A DNA stretch of 64,000 bases from Luxibacter massiliensis (GCF_900604355.1 NZ_UWOE01000001.1:1488001-1552000), one strand, 5' to 3'. Numbered from the stretch's first letter, positions 46,338 through 56,091 are shown. Made by a program: numbers and translations. The notes: generated by a model from the sequence alone, not told the origin.

Positions 46338-46421
46338 TTGACAAAAGTGTATATGGGATTTATAGTGAATATAGACATCATACAATAATATATCATACAA
46401 AATATCAAACATATCATACAA
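46338..46421 (+). promoter_or_regulatory. Promoter and triple operator of the lyase-transport operon
   Basis: TTGACA (46338-46343), a 17-nt spacer and TATAGT (46361-46366). Three direct repeats of ATCATACAA follow with their TCATACAA cores at 46378-46385, 46393-46400 and 46414-46421. The first is inside a 13-mer shared, inverted, with 45165-45177. Spacing of 15 and 21 nt would put the sites near one face or about two turns apart. It controls the operon 46450-51914. Confidence 0.7.
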
Positions 46422-46449
46422 ACAAACAATATTACATGGAGGACAGAAA

Positions 46450-47367
46450 ATGACATTTACAGAAAAATATGGAAAAATATTGCTTCCCCTTATTACACCG
46501 TATAAAGAAAATGAAGAGGTAGATTATAACAAGTATGAAGAGCTGATCGAGTATCTGATACAGAATGACCTTTGTGATTCCTTGATAGTTACTGGGACCA
46601 CAGGAGAAGCCTCCCTGCTGACCTTTGATGAGAGGGTGGAGCTGATGAAAACAGCAGTCCAGGCATCTGCCGGAAGAAAGCCGATTATTGCCGGAACCGG
46701 ATGTGCTTCCACAAAGGAGACTATCGCCCTGACAAAAGAAGCAGAATCATTGGGAATCGAGCTGGCCATGGTAGTGTGCCCATATTATAATAAACCGACC
46801 CAGGAGGGGTTATATAACCATTATAAGACAGTGGCAGAAAATACAAATATGCAGATCCTCCTCTATAACATCCCTATTTTTGTGGGCGTGAATTTAGAGG
46901 CTGACACAGTAAGAAGGCTGGCTGTCATTGATAATATTATAGGCATCAAGGATGAGGCGGGAATCAACCCTACCCAGGTGACAGACTTCTTCCTGGCAAC
47001 AAAGGACGTGGATCCTGATTTTGTGATTTTTAACGGTGATGATATTATGCTGCTTCCTACAATCGTTCAGGGCGCTATGGGACTAGTAAGCGGCGGAGCA
47101 CATATTTTCGGCCACGAGATCAGGGAGATCTTTGAAGCCTTTGACAAAGGGGAGAACGAAAAGGCAAAGGAATTATTTGAACCTATTTACCGTTTCTGCA
47201 AATCTACAGGCCAAAATGGGAGAATCCTTCCCAACTCCATTATGCGCCCGGCAATTGAGCTTGTTACAGGCATCCGCCTGGGAGCGGCAAGAGGCCCTCT
47301 GGCACCCGCCACTGACGCCGAGATGGAAGTTACCAGGGGAATCTTAAAAGAAATCGGTAAACTATAG
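46450..47367 (+). CDS. DapA/NanA-family aldolase/lyase (paralog 2)
   Basis: A 305-aa member of the same family as 45208 but only distantly similar to it. It has GTTGEASLL (carboxylate loop, about 50), YNIPIFVG with the catalytic Tyr (about 140) and Schiff-base Lys in GIKDEAG (about 170). It is closer in style to dihydrodipicolinate synthase-like enzymes, yet sits at the head of a sugar ABC operon. Two lyases under one regulator may act on two stereoisomers or on successive steps. ATGGAGGA lies just upstream of the ATG. Confidence 0.88.
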   Translation: MTFTEKYGKILLPLITPYKENEEVDYNKYEELIEYLIQNDLCDSLIVTGTTGEASLLTFDERVELMKTAVQASAGRKPIIAGTGCASTKETIALTKEAESLGIELAMVVCPYYNKPTQEGLYNHYKTVAENTNMQILLYNIPIFVGVNLEADTVRRLAVIDNIIGIKDEAGINPTQVTDFFLATKDVDPDFVIFNGDDIMLLPTIVQGAMGLVSGGAHIFGHEIREIFEAFDKGENEKAKELFEPIYRFCKSTGQNGRILPNSIMRPAIELVTGIRLGAARGPLAPATDAEMEVTRGILKEIGKL

Positions 47368-47401
47368 GAGATGTTTTTAAAAATAGAGGAGGTGTCAGCA
47401 G

Positions 47402-48295
47402 ATGAAGGGGAAAAAGCGTTTGCTCAATAACGATTTATTCCTTGGCTACTTATTTTTATTGCCGACATTTATTTGTCTGGGCTGTCTAATTTTATTTCCT
47501 GTGCTTCAGACGATAAAACAGAGTTTTTTTGACACAAATTATGTAACAGGGAGCAACAGCTTTATCGGACTTGAAAATTATATCAGCGTGATTCAGGACG
47601 AGGCGTTTTTGAAAGCGCTGAAGATCGATGTAATCTGGACAGCAGGAAGTGTCATATTCCAGATGCTTCTGGGACTTTTGACGGCTATGCTAATCAGCAA
47701 AGATACAAGGATGAATAAAGTCATCCGCTCCATACTGCTGACCCCTTACGTAATCCCTATTATTTCACTGGTTCTGCTGTTCCAATGGATGTTAAATGAT
47801 ACCTATGGCATACTGACCAGCTTCCTGGTCAATATAGGAGTGCTTGAGCAGGGAGCCTCCCTCCTTGCCAGTCCGGCCACGGCACTGGCCACTGTGATAG
47901 CGGTGAATGTACTGAGATCTTTCCCGTTCTGTATGGTGAATTATCTGGGAGGCATCCAGTCCATCTCCCAGGACCAGTTTGAGGCGGCTATGATTGACGG
48001 CGCCAATAACTGGCAGAAGTTCCGCTATATTACGTTCCCGTCACTGAAGCCTATTACGTACAGCCTTTTAATTTTGCGCATGATATGGGAATTTAATGCA
48101 TTTGATATGATTTACCTGATGACATCCGGGGGCCCTGCACAGTCCACCCAGCATCTGCCCATCTTGATTTATACAGAGGCGGTAGGCATGTTCAATTTCG
48201 GGAGGGCGTCGGCTATGTCTATACTTATGGGGATCATGCTTGTAGTTATGATTTTGGTTTTCTCCAAAATCAGCAATAGAAAGGGGGATGCATAG
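47402..48295 (+). CDS. Carbohydrate ABC transporter permease (MalF/UgpA type)
   Basis: A 297-aa membrane protein with six predicted membrane segments and the cytoplasmic EAA loop (EAAMIDGANNWQKFRYITFPSL, about 198-219) that docks the ATPase. The N-terminus LLNNDLFLGYLFLLPTF is typical of the sugar CUT1 group. AGAGGAGG precedes the ATG. It pairs with the next gene. The operon encodes no ATPase, so a shared MsmK/UgpC-type protein elsewhere must power it. Confidence 0.92.
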   Translation: MKGKKRLLNNDLFLGYLFLLPTFICLGCLILFPVLQTIKQSFFDTNYVTGSNSFIGLENYISVIQDEAFLKALKIDVIWTAGSVIFQMLLGLLTAMLISKDTRMNKVIRSILLTPYVIPIISLVLLFQWMLNDTYGILTSFLVNIGVLEQGASLLASPATALATVIAVNVLRSFPFCMVNYLGGIQSISQDQFEAAMIDGANNWQKFRYITFPSLKPITYSLLILRMIWEFNAFDMIYLMTSGGPAQSTQHLPILIYTEAVGMFNFGRASAMSILMGIMLVVMILVFSKISNRKGDA

Positions 48296-48298
48296 CAG

Positions 48299-49123
48299 AT
48301 GAAAATGTTAGGGAAAATAGGCAAGGCAATCGGTATTGTGATTTTACTGGCTATTGTTGTGGTCCCCTTTTTGTGGATGGTGATCTCATCCTTCACGCCG
48401 GCAGAATCGTTGTTTGTAAAGAACCCTTCTTTTATCCCCAAGGGGTTCTGGACCGGCTGGTATGAGAATGTGTTTGTCAGCAGTAATGTCCCCCAGTACT
48501 TTATAAACAGCCTGATTGTATCCTCAGCCGTGATGGTCATTACCGTAGTTGTGTCGGCCCTGGGGGCATACAGCCTGACAAGGTTTAAGTTCAGGGGAAG
48601 GAATCTTTTATCCCATGTTATACTGTGCACCTATATTTTTCCTCCCATCCTGCTGATGCTGCCGCTGAATACGATCCTGACAAACCTGGACCTGGTAGAT
48701 ACTTTCCTGGGGATCATACTGGCCCACCTTACGATTACGATTCCTCTTGGGATATGGATGATGCGCTCCTTCTTTGCAGCTATCCCCAGAGAATTGGAGG
48801 AGGCAGGCATGATTGACGGATTAAGTAAAATTGGTGTGTTCCGCAAGATTGCGATTCCCATGTCAGGGGTGGCTATATTTTCAATCGGGTTGTTTTCTTT
48901 TATCCAGTCATGGAATGAGTATTTATATTCAAGTGTTTTCTTAATCAGCACAAACCGGAAGACACTGCCAATTGGAATCCGGGAATTTATCGCACATTAT
49001 GATATCCGATGGGGAGAAATTATGGCCACATCCGTACTTATCAGTATCCCGGTAATTGTAATCTTTGTATCTATACAGAAATATTTTATCGCAGGCCTGA
49101 CGGCGGGAGCAGTGAAAGAATGA
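48299..49123 (+). CDS. Carbohydrate ABC transporter permease (MalG/UgpE type)
   Basis: A 274-aa partner permease with six membrane segments, the SLTRFKFRG motif and an EAA loop (EEAGMIDGLSKIGVFRKIAIP, about 166-186). It starts 3 nt after the first permease stop and its own stop overlaps the oxidoreductase start by ATGA, so all are translationally coupled. Confidence 0.92.
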   Translation: MKMLGKIGKAIGIVILLAIVVVPFLWMVISSFTPAESLFVKNPSFIPKGFWTGWYENVFVSSNVPQYFINSLIVSSAVMVITVVVSALGAYSLTRFKFRGRNLLSHVILCTYIFPPILLMLPLNTILTNLDLVDTFLGIILAHLTITIPLGIWMMRSFFAAIPRELEEAGMIDGLSKIGVFRKIAIPMSGVAIFSIGLFSFIQSWNEYLYSSVFLISTNRKTLPIGIREFIAHYDIRWGEIMATSVLISIPVIVIFVSIQKYFIAGLTAGAVKE

Positions 49124-50481
49124 TGGAGAACAGAAAATTTGATGTAATTGTGGCAGGGGCAGGGCCCGCTGGCTTCTGCGCCGCCATTGCCGCGGCGCGT
49201 ATGAAGAGCAGGGTTCTGTTGGCAGAAAATTCAGATTCTATATTAGGAAATCTTACTTCAGGCCCTTTGGAGGCTATCATGACATTCCATGATGAAAAGC
49301 GCCAGGTAGTAAAGGGTATTGCAGAGGAATTTGTCAGCAGGTGCAGGCGGGAACAGGGAAGTCTGGGGCATATAGAGGATACCACAGGATATGCAAAGAC
49401 AATCACGCCTTTTTCGCCGGAAATTTGTAAATGTGTTGGGTTTGAGATGCTCTCGGAGGCAGGCGTGGAGATTCTCCTACAGGTATATTTAAAGAACTGT
49501 ACCGTAGAAGAGGGCCATATTAAAAACTTGGAAATCGGGGATCGAAACGAGAGCAGAATCTATGAGGCAGCTGTCTTTATTGACTGTACCGGCGACGGCG
49601 ACCTGGCGGCAATGGCCGGGGCCGGGTTTCATATGGGGGACGCCAAGGGGGCCGTGCAGCCTATGACCAGCCTGGTACAGTTAGGAGGGGTGGATACAGC
49701 ATTGTTGGCAGAAGAGGCTGTGGGCCATCCAGAGGAATTTAGCTTTTTTTCAGAAACAGCCTATGAAAATATGAAGAAACGAACCGCAGAAAATGAAAGC
49801 CAGACACTTCACTTGTGGGGATTTGGATCTCTTCTGGAAGAAGGGTATAAGACAGGCGCCCTTTCTTTAAAGAGGCAGGAAATGCATGTTATCACTGGGT
49901 ACCAGCCAGGGGAAGTCATTCTGAATTTTACCCGGGCAGATGGGAATCCGCTTCATATGGCGGACAGAAGCAGGGCCCAGCTAAAGACAGTAATACAGGG
50001 ATTTGAGCTGTGGAAATGGCTGAAAAAGCGACACCCGGCATTTAAAGACTCCTATCTGGTGAAAACAGGAAGGATAGGCATACGCGAGGGCCGGCGTGTG
50101 GATGGACACCACTGTATTACAAGAGCAGAGCTGGAGGAGGGAGGTGTAAAAGAACATAGTGTGGCTATGGGCGCTTTCCCCATGGATATACACAGTCCGG
50201 GAGGGGAGTCTATGGAATATTATACTGTAAACAGGGGGTACCAGATTCCGCTGGAAAGCCTGGCAGCCAGGAATCTTGATAATCTTCTGGCTGCAGGGCG
50301 GTGTATCTGCTGTACCCATGAGGCACAGGGGTCCCTGCGCATTACGGCTACGGCTATGGCCACGGGCCATGGGGCGGGGGTATGCGCCGCACTGGCGTCC
50401 CGTGATAAGAGGGCATGTATTTCCGTAAACTATGAAGAATTAAAAAAGAACCTGCTTGCCCAGGATGCAGTGGTTGAGTGA
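49120..50481 (+). CDS. FAD-dependent oxidoreductase (PF12831-like)
   Basis: A 453-aa flavoprotein. The N-terminal dinucleotide-binding motif is VAGAGPAGFCAAIAAAR (about residue 11), followed by a second FAD contact FIDCTGDGDLAA (about 150) and a C-terminal LLAAGRCICCTHEAQGSLR segment near residue 395, the pattern of the FAD-dependent oxidoreductase family PF12831. It probably oxidises a hydroxy- or sugar acid brought in by the neighbouring transporter. Two ATGs (49120, 49123) overlap the permease stop. Placement between permeases and binding protein is unusual. Confidence 0.82.
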   Translation: MMENRKFDVIVAGAGPAGFCAAIAAARMKSRVLLAENSDSILGNLTSGPLEAIMTFHDEKRQVVKGIAEEFVSRCRREQGSLGHIEDTTGYAKTITPFSPEICKCVGFEMLSEAGVEILLQVYLKNCTVEEGHIKNLEIGDRNESRIYEAAVFIDCTGDGDLAAMAGAGFHMGDAKGAVQPMTSLVQLGGVDTALLAEEAVGHPEEFSFFSETAYENMKKRTAENESQTLHLWGFGSLLEEGYKTGALSLKRQEMHVITGYQPGEVILNFTRADGNPLHMADRSRAQLKTVIQGFELWKWLKKRHPAFKDSYLVKTGRIGIREGRRVDGHHCITRAELEEGGVKEHSVAMGAFPMDIHSPGGESMEYYTVNRGYQIPLESLAARNLDNLLAAGRCICCTHEAQGSLRITATAMATGHGAGVCAALASRDKRACISVNYEELKKNLLAQDAVVE

Positions 50482-50528
50482 GGACAGGGTATAATAAAAA
50501 TGCAAGTCAGACAGGAGGTCGGATTATT

Positions 50529-51914
50529 TTGAAAAAGTTATGTTCTTTTGTATTGGTTTTAGCAATGTTATTGACAATGGCGGGATGCTCAAAAGGAAGT
50601 GATACATCTAAGGGGGAGGATGCAGGCTCCAAGTCCTCTGAAGAGGTGACAGAACTGACAATGTGGACAATGCACACAACGGAGGCGATGATTGAGACAT
50701 TGGATGCCCAGGTGGCAGCTTTTGAAGAACAGAATCCAGATATTAAAATTAATGTTGAGACGCTTACTTATGACGTAGTTTACCAGAGGATGATGGCAGG
50801 TATGAATTCGGATACAATGCCGAATATTTTCAATGGTATTGAGGGACATATCGCTTTTATGCAGTCCAAAGACGCGCTGGTTGACGTTTCAGATATCATA
50901 GAATCTAAAGGCGGCAGGGAAGCCTTTGTTGAGAAATATCTGGATTGGGTGACCAAAGATGACGTTGTATATGCGGTTCCGGACTGGGCGCTCTATCAGG
51001 GCGTGTGGTACAGGAAAGACTTGTTCGAGGAAAATGGGATCGAGATTCCAAAGACCTGGGATGAGCTGAAGGCCGCCGCAGCCAAGCTGACACAGGATAC
51101 AGACGGGGACGGCAAGACAGATATATATGGAATGTGTATACCTATGGATAGAAACATGGTGGCACAGCAGACGTATTCCCAGTTCTTATATAGTAATGGG
51201 GTAAATATTTTTAACCCGGAGACAGGAGAATATGAATTTGGGGATAAGAAGGAGCAGGCCGTGGAGGCATTAAATGCTATGCTGGATATATACCATGAAT
51301 CTTCACCGGAAGGGGCCATCAACTGGACATGGACAGACTTTAGGACAGCGCTTGCAAAAGGGGAAATCGCCATGACAAGCGAGTGGGGCGCGGTTGTTGC
51401 CATAGCAGAGGAACAGAACCCGGAAATGCTGGAAAATCTCTCTGTATTTCCTTTCCCAGGCACAGATGCTTCCACATATAACCAAAATGCAAGTTTTGGG
51501 GGCGCATATTATATGGCCATTGGAAAATCTACAGATGAGAAAATAGAGGCGTCTAAAAGATTTGTGGAATTCCTTTTTGAGACTGACAATGTGGCAGAGA
51601 GGGCCAACAGCAGGCCTATATATGCGCTGCCGGCAATGAATGAGGCTTTTGAAAGCGATACTTACCAGAATGACGAGATGGTGCAGAAGTTCAGTTCAGA
51701 AATGGAAGATATTTTTGAGAATATTATTCCCTATGAGGAGAGAAGTGGATTTGAAGCAGGGCTGACTAACTCTGCCGGGCAGATTGAGTCCTCCAACCTG
51801 ATGGGAGATGCGATTCAGAATGTGGTGCTCAATGGGTGGAGTACGGAGCAGGCAGTAGATTATATGGATGAGAAATTGCAGGAAATTATTACCAACTGCA
51901 ATGAGATGAAATAG
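50529..51914 (+). CDS. ABC transporter sugar-binding lipoprotein
   Basis: A 461-aa extracellular solute-binding protein of the MalE/UgpB type (CUT1). It has a lipoprotein signal peptide with lipobox TMAGC (Cys20), a Ser/Lys/Glu-rich linker and a periplasmic-binding fold with YAVPDWALYQGVWYRKDLF and the C-terminal NGWSTEQAVDYM. I place the start at TTG 50529, ten nt after AGGAGG (50513-50518); a longer frame from 50478 overlaps the oxidoreductase and hides the signal peptide. It closes the operon before a 22-bp terminator. Confidence 0.9.
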   Translation: MKKLCSFVLVLAMLLTMAGCSKGSDTSKGEDAGSKSSEEVTELTMWTMHTTEAMIETLDAQVAAFEEQNPDIKINVETLTYDVVYQRMMAGMNSDTMPNIFNGIEGHIAFMQSKDALVDVSDIIESKGGREAFVEKYLDWVTKDDVVYAVPDWALYQGVWYRKDLFEENGIEIPKTWDELKAAAAKLTQDTDGDGKTDIYGMCIPMDRNMVAQQTYSQFLYSNGVNIFNPETGEYEFGDKKEQAVEALNAMLDIYHESSPEGAINWTWTDFRTALAKGEIAMTSEWGAVVAIAEEQNPEMLENLSVFPFPGTDASTYNQNASFGGAYYMAIGKSTDEKIEASKRFVEFLFETDNVAERANSRPIYALPAMNEAFESDTYQNDEMVQKFSSEMEDIFENIIPYEERSGFEAGLTNSAGQIESSNLMGDAIQNVVLNGWSTEQAVDYMDEKLQEIITNCNEMK

Positions 51915-51996
51915 GGAATTGTCAGCACAGGCAAGGCAGTCCCAGACTCCAGGCCCTAGGCCTGCTGGCAGTGAAGAAACAGAAGATAAAGGTACA

Positions 51997-52048
51997 AAAA
52001 ATCCCCGTAACCCCAGGTCAGAAACAACCTGGGGTTACGGGGATTTTT
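51997..52048. terminator. Bidirectional 22-bp terminator
   Basis: A perfect 22-bp stem (51997-52018 with 52027-52048) with an 8-nt loop, A5 on the left and T5 on the right. It ends both the lyase/ABC operon and the convergent tmcAL. Confidence 0.97.
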
Positions 52049-52102
52049 GTGCAGGGCATGGCAAAGAAAATTTGTCTTGGGGAGCACCGCCCATGCATCT
52101 TC

Positions 52103-53389
52103 TTAAACCTTTATAATAGGGCGTTTATATTCGTTTTCAAAGGCTGTCTTGTACTTGTCAGTTATGACAGAGGTGTAAAGGTTGGAAGCCAGGATGTCAT
52201 GAAGGAGCATTTTCTGTCCGGCCTCGGGAATGCCCTTTGTGTCCCAGAGATTTGTCAGCAGCGGGAGCAAGGATTTCCTGGAGATTTTCCCCAGCACTTT
52301 TTCCCTGTCCTTACGGCATCCAAGCAGCCGGGCATAGTAATGAAAGCCTTCAGCAGTGTATTTTTCTACATTTTGTTTTTTTATTCCCAGCATAATGTGC
52401 AAAAGTGCCCGGTTGATGCGGGTGTGAGTGACCTCCTTTGTCTTTAGGAGTTCACAGAATTGTTTGTAGTTAAAGAAATTGTTGAGCTGGTTTATGATGC
52501 GGTTGGCCAGGTCTTCGGATACATCCATATAGCGTGTCAGGTTTTCAGCGGATTTGTTTAGGAGCTTGTATTTTAGCAAAAGTGAAAAGTCATTCTGATA
52601 GATGGGATAATTTACATGGTGGTGATCTTTGAGCAGCTCCAGGCAGCAGCCAGGCACTTGATCCTCCAGTTCTCCCAAAATACCGGAGAAGTGTGTATTC
52701 TCAAAGGTATCTCCTCCCGTGCTTACACTCAGCGCAGAACTGGAATAGGACAAAAGGGAGCGTATGGAGGAGGCGGAACTGTAATTTGTGCGAAGCTGTG
52801 TATCATGGTAGTGTGATTCCCTGCGCTTGACAGTACAGGGAGTGATGGAGCTGTTAAGCTTCCGGAGGGCCTTTATGTATTCTACGCCCAGGATGTTGTT
52901 AGGACTGTTGAGCAGGAAAGATAAGTCCCCCTGGCCCATATAAGCCTGCAGGGCATCCTGTCGCGCCGCAGGGAAAGACATGCCGGACCTCAAATAAGAC
53001 TGCAGGAGGGCGCGGTATTCTTCAGGCTCCTCAGTGAGGATATCAGCAATCTGCATGAGGGAGGGCAGGTCATCACATTCACTGCCAAAACAAATAGAAT
53101 CTACCACGCCAAGGCTCTCCAAAAAAGAGACGGCGCCCATTGCAAAAAGTTCCGCACTGCCTGTGGCATAGCAGACTGGGAGTTCAAAGACTGCGGCGGC
53201 TCCACATTTTAAGGCCATTTCCGCGCGTATATATTTGGGCATGATAGCAGGGGCGCCCCGCTGTACATAGTCTCCGCTCATGATGACAATGGCAGTGTCC
53301 GCCCCGGCGGCTTCCTTTGCTTTTTCTATATGATATTGATGTCCGTTGTGGAAGGGATTATATTCTGCAATTAAACCGACAATTTTCAT
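52103..53389 (-). CDS. tmcAL: tRNA(Met) cytidine acetate ligase (TmcAL)
   Basis: A 428-aa nucleotidyltransferase-fold protein (YlbM family) that activates acetate with ATP and acetylates the wobble cytidine of elongator tRNA-Met. The GLIAEYNPFHNGHQYHI motif holds the HxGH nucleotide site, with SGDYVQRGAPA, SPNNILGVEY and RRESHYHD downstream. AAGGAG sits before ATG 53389; an extension to 53422 lacks one. Linkage to pta-ackA is common in Clostridia and fits its use of acetate. Confidence 0.93.
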   Translation of the reverse strand: MKIVGLIAEYNPFHNGHQYHIEKAKEAAGADTAIVIMSGDYVQRGAPAIMPKYIRAEMALKCGAAAVFELPVCYATGSAELFAMGAVSFLESLGVVDSICFGSECDDLPSLMQIADILTEEPEEYRALLQSYLRSGMSFPAARQDALQAYMGQGDLSFLLNSPNNILGVEYIKALRKLNSSITPCTVKRRESHYHDTQLRTNYSSASSIRSLLSYSSSALSVSTGGDTFENTHFSGILGELEDQVPGCCLELLKDHHHVNYPIYQNDFSLLLKYKLLNKSAENLTRYMDVSEDLANRIINQLNNFFNYKQFCELLKTKEVTHTRINRALLHIMLGIKKQNVEKYTAEGFHYYARLLGCRKDREKVLGKISRKSLLPLLTNLWDTKGIPEAGQKMLLHDILASNLYTSVITDKYKTAFENEYKRPIIKV

Positions 53390-53561
53390 AAGAATCTCCT
53401 TGTATATCAATTTGTTACCCATTATACTATAAAATGATAAGGCGTTATACAGTATATTTGGATTATTATTGATAATTTGTGTAGAATAACAGAAATAAGG
53501 TGAGTTTTAGGGCAAGAAGGCTTATAGGCTGTAAAAATTTGGACAAAGGAGGGTGTGTGGC

Positions 53562-54896
53562 ATGGAAAAGGAATTAGTGCTTGAATTGCTCGGGGAGCGA
53601 AAATTTAAAGAATTAAAGGAAGAGCTGGAAGCCATACATCCGGTTGATATTGTAGAAATGCTGGAGGATTTTGATACCAGGCAGGCTATTTTAATCTTCC
53701 GCCTGCTGGCCAAGGAGGAGGCGGCAGAGGTTTTTACGGATATGAACAGTGATATGCGTGAGGACCTGATTAATGCCTTGACTGATTCAGAGCTGGAAGA
53801 AGTCATGGACGAGATGTATGTAGATGATACGGTGGATGTCCTGGAGGAGATGCCGGCTAATGTAGTGGACAGGCTTCTGCTGGCAACAGACGAGGAGACA
53901 AGGCAGAAGATTAATGTGCTGCTGCAGTATCCAGAGGACAGTGCAGGAAGTATCATGAATGTGGAGTACATCAGCCTGCGCAGGGAGATGACTGTGGCGG
54001 ATGCAATTTTAAAGATCCGCCAGGTGGGAATCAATAGAGAAACGATTTACACTTGTTATGTTACGGAGAAAAAGAGGCTTATAGGCGCAGTGGATGTAAA
54101 GGACCTCCTGACAGCCGGGGAATCCAGGCTTATCGAAGAGATTATGGAGGAAAATGTGCTCTGCGCCAAAACACTGGATGACCAGGAGGATGTGGCAAAG
54201 ACAATTAAGAAGTATGGGTTGGTGGCGATTCCAATTATTGACCATGAGAACTGTCTTGTGGGGATCGTAACAGTTGACGATGCTATGCTGGTGCTCCAGG
54301 ATGAGACTACAGAGGATATCAGTATTATGGCCGGCGTAAGTCCGAATGAGGACTCTTATTTCGGGACTTCTGTATTTATGCATGCCAGGAACCGTACACT
54401 GTGGCTCATGCTCCTGATGCTTTCGGCCACTGTGACAGGCGAGATCCTGGGATATTATGAGTCGGCCATGGCTGTGATGCCCGTGCTCATTACCTTTATC
54501 CCTATGCTTATGGGGACAGGGGGAAACTGTGGTTCTCAGAGTTCCACACTGGTTATCCGGGGCCTGGCGGTGGGGGAGATTCAATTCCGTGATATATTCC
54601 GGGTGATTTTTAAGGAAATACGGATTGCCCTTGTAGTCAGCTGTCTGCTGGCAGTGGTCAATGGGATCCGTATTTATATTATGTACGGGCAGAATGTGAC
54701 ACTGGCAGTGGCACTGGGGATTACAATGATTGCAGTGGTAGTCATGGCAAAATGCATTGGGTGTACCCTGCCTCTTTTAGCAAAAAAGATGGGATTGGAT
54801 CCGGCAATCATGGCGGCGCCCTTAATTACTACAATACTGGATACATGTACAATTCTAGTTTACTTTAATATTGTGACAGCCATTTTCCATCTGTAG
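53562..54896 (+). CDS. mgtE: Magnesium transporter MgtE
   Basis: A 444-aa magnesium channel: cytosolic N domain of helical repeats (about 1-125), two CBS domains (about 130-250) that sense magnesium, a plug helix and five membrane segments (about 280-444) with the conserved pore sequences PVLITFIPMLMGTGGNCGSQSST and DPAIMAAPLITTILD, whose Asp lines the pore. AAAGGAGGG precedes ATG 53562. Confidence 0.96.
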   Translation: MEKELVLELLGERKFKELKEELEAIHPVDIVEMLEDFDTRQAILIFRLLAKEEAAEVFTDMNSDMREDLINALTDSELEEVMDEMYVDDTVDVLEEMPANVVDRLLLATDEETRQKINVLLQYPEDSAGSIMNVEYISLRREMTVADAILKIRQVGINRETIYTCYVTEKKRLIGAVDVKDLLTAGESRLIEEIMEENVLCAKTLDDQEDVAKTIKKYGLVAIPIIDHENCLVGIVTVDDAMLVLQDETTEDISIMAGVSPNEDSYFGTSVFMHARNRTLWLMLLMLSATVTGEILGYYESAMAVMPVLITFIPMLMGTGGNCGSQSSTLVIRGLAVGEIQFRDIFRVIFKEIRIALVVSCLLAVVNGIRIYIMYGQNVTLAVALGITMIAVVVMAKCIGCTLPLLAKKMGLDPAIMAAPLITTILDTCTILVYFNIVTAIFHL

Positions 54897-55028
54897 GGCA
54901 GCAGGGGGCCATCCTTACAGAAACCAGGCAGAAATAAAATCCTGGGGCGCTGTAGGAGCATTCTGCGGCAGGGGTGTAGATAAAGCATAAAAACAGAGAT
55001 TGTTCTTAAAAATACACATGTTATCTAC

Positions 55029-55057
55029 TTGTATACAAAATTTCTTTGGGGTATAAT
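55029..55057 (+). promoter_or_regulatory. Promoter of pta-ackA
   Basis: TTGTAT (55029-55034), a 17-nt spacer and TATAAT (55052-55057), 39 nt before pta. Confidence 0.75.
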
Positions 55058-55095
55058 AAAAACAATTGAGAAAAAAGGAAAGGTGGCTTTAAATC

Positions 55096-56091
55096 ATGGG
55101 ATTTATTGACGAAATTAAGGTGAGGGCAAAGGCCGATAAGAAGACGATCGTGCTTCCCGAGACTGAGGATGCCAGGACCTATCAGGCTGCAGAAGCAGTC
55201 TTAAAGGAAGGGACGGCAAATCTGATACTTGTTGGCAGCAGGGCAGAGATCGAGAAGAACGGCGCGGGGTATGATATTTCAGGTGCCCAAATTGTAGACC
55301 CGGCAACAGATGAAAAGACAGAAGCGTATATTGCCAAGCTGGTGGAACTCAGGCAGAAGAAGGGCATGACAGAAGAACAGGCAAAAGAACTGCTTTTGAA
55401 GAATTATTTATACTACGGCGTTATGATGGTAAAGATGGGGGATGCTGACGGCATGGTATCAGGGGCCTGCCATTCTACAGCAGATACACTTCGCCCATGC
55501 CTCCAGATTCTGAAAACAAAACCCGGGACAAAACTTGTATCCGCATTTTTTGTGATGGTTGTGCCAGATTGTGATATGGGAGCTGACGGCACATTTATTT
55601 TTGGGGATGCTGGGTTGGAACAGAACCCGGATCCGGAAAAGCTGGCGAATATTGCGGTATCTTCAGCCGCCTCCTTCCGTGTGCTCACAGGGAAAGAGCC
55701 GGTTGTTGCCATGCTTTCCCACTCCACAAAGGGAAGTGCAAAGCATGGGGATGTTGATAAAGTTGTAGAAGCCACGAGGCTTGCAAAGGAACTGGCGCCT
55801 GACCTGAAACTTGACGGGGAATTGCAGCTGGATGCGGCTATTGTGCCTTCTGTGGGAGAGTCCAAAGCACCGGGCAGTCCAGTTGCCGGACATGCTAATG
55901 TATTAATTTTCCCAGATCTGGACGCAGGAAATATCGGCTATAAACTGGTTCAGCGTTTGGCTAAGGCAGAGGCATACGGCCCATTGACACAGGGGATTGC
56001 GGCGCCTGTCAATGATTTGTCCCGTGGCTGCAGCGCAGAAGATATCGAGGGCGTGGTAGCGATTACAGCAGTGCAGGCACAGGCACAATAA
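55096..56091 (+). CDS. pta: Phosphate acetyltransferase
   Basis: Converts acetyl-CoA and phosphate to acetyl phosphate in acetate formation. The 331-aa short form has the PTA_PTB fold with VLPETEDARTYQAA, DGMVSGACHSTADTLRP, MLSHSTKGSA and the C-terminal PVNDLSRGCSAEDI active-site Ser-Arg block. The long N-terminal regulatory domains of enteric Pta are absent, as normal for Firmicutes. It is cotranscribed with ackA 69 nt later. Confidence 0.97.
   Translation: MGFIDEIKVRAKADKKTIVLPETEDARTYQAAEAVLKEGTANLILVGSRAEIEKNGAGYDISGAQIVDPATDEKTEAYIAKLVELRQKKGMTEEQAKELLLKNYLYYGVMMVKMGDADGMVSGACHSTADTLRPCLQILKTKPGTKLVSAFFVMVVPDCDMGADGTFIFGDAGLEQNPDPEKLANIAVSSAASFRVLTGKEPVVAMLSHSTKGSAKHGDVDKVVEATRLAKELAPDLKLDGELQLDAAIVPSVGESKAPGSPVAGHANVLIFPDLDAGNIGYKLVQRLAKAEAYGPLTQGIAAPVNDLSRGCSAEDIEGVVAITAVQAQAQ

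Noticed and set aside
45208..47367. Calling the two lyase genes dapA for lysine synthesis
   Set aside because: They sit under a FadR-type regulator with a sugar importer and have no linked lysine genes; family membership alone does not fix the substrate.
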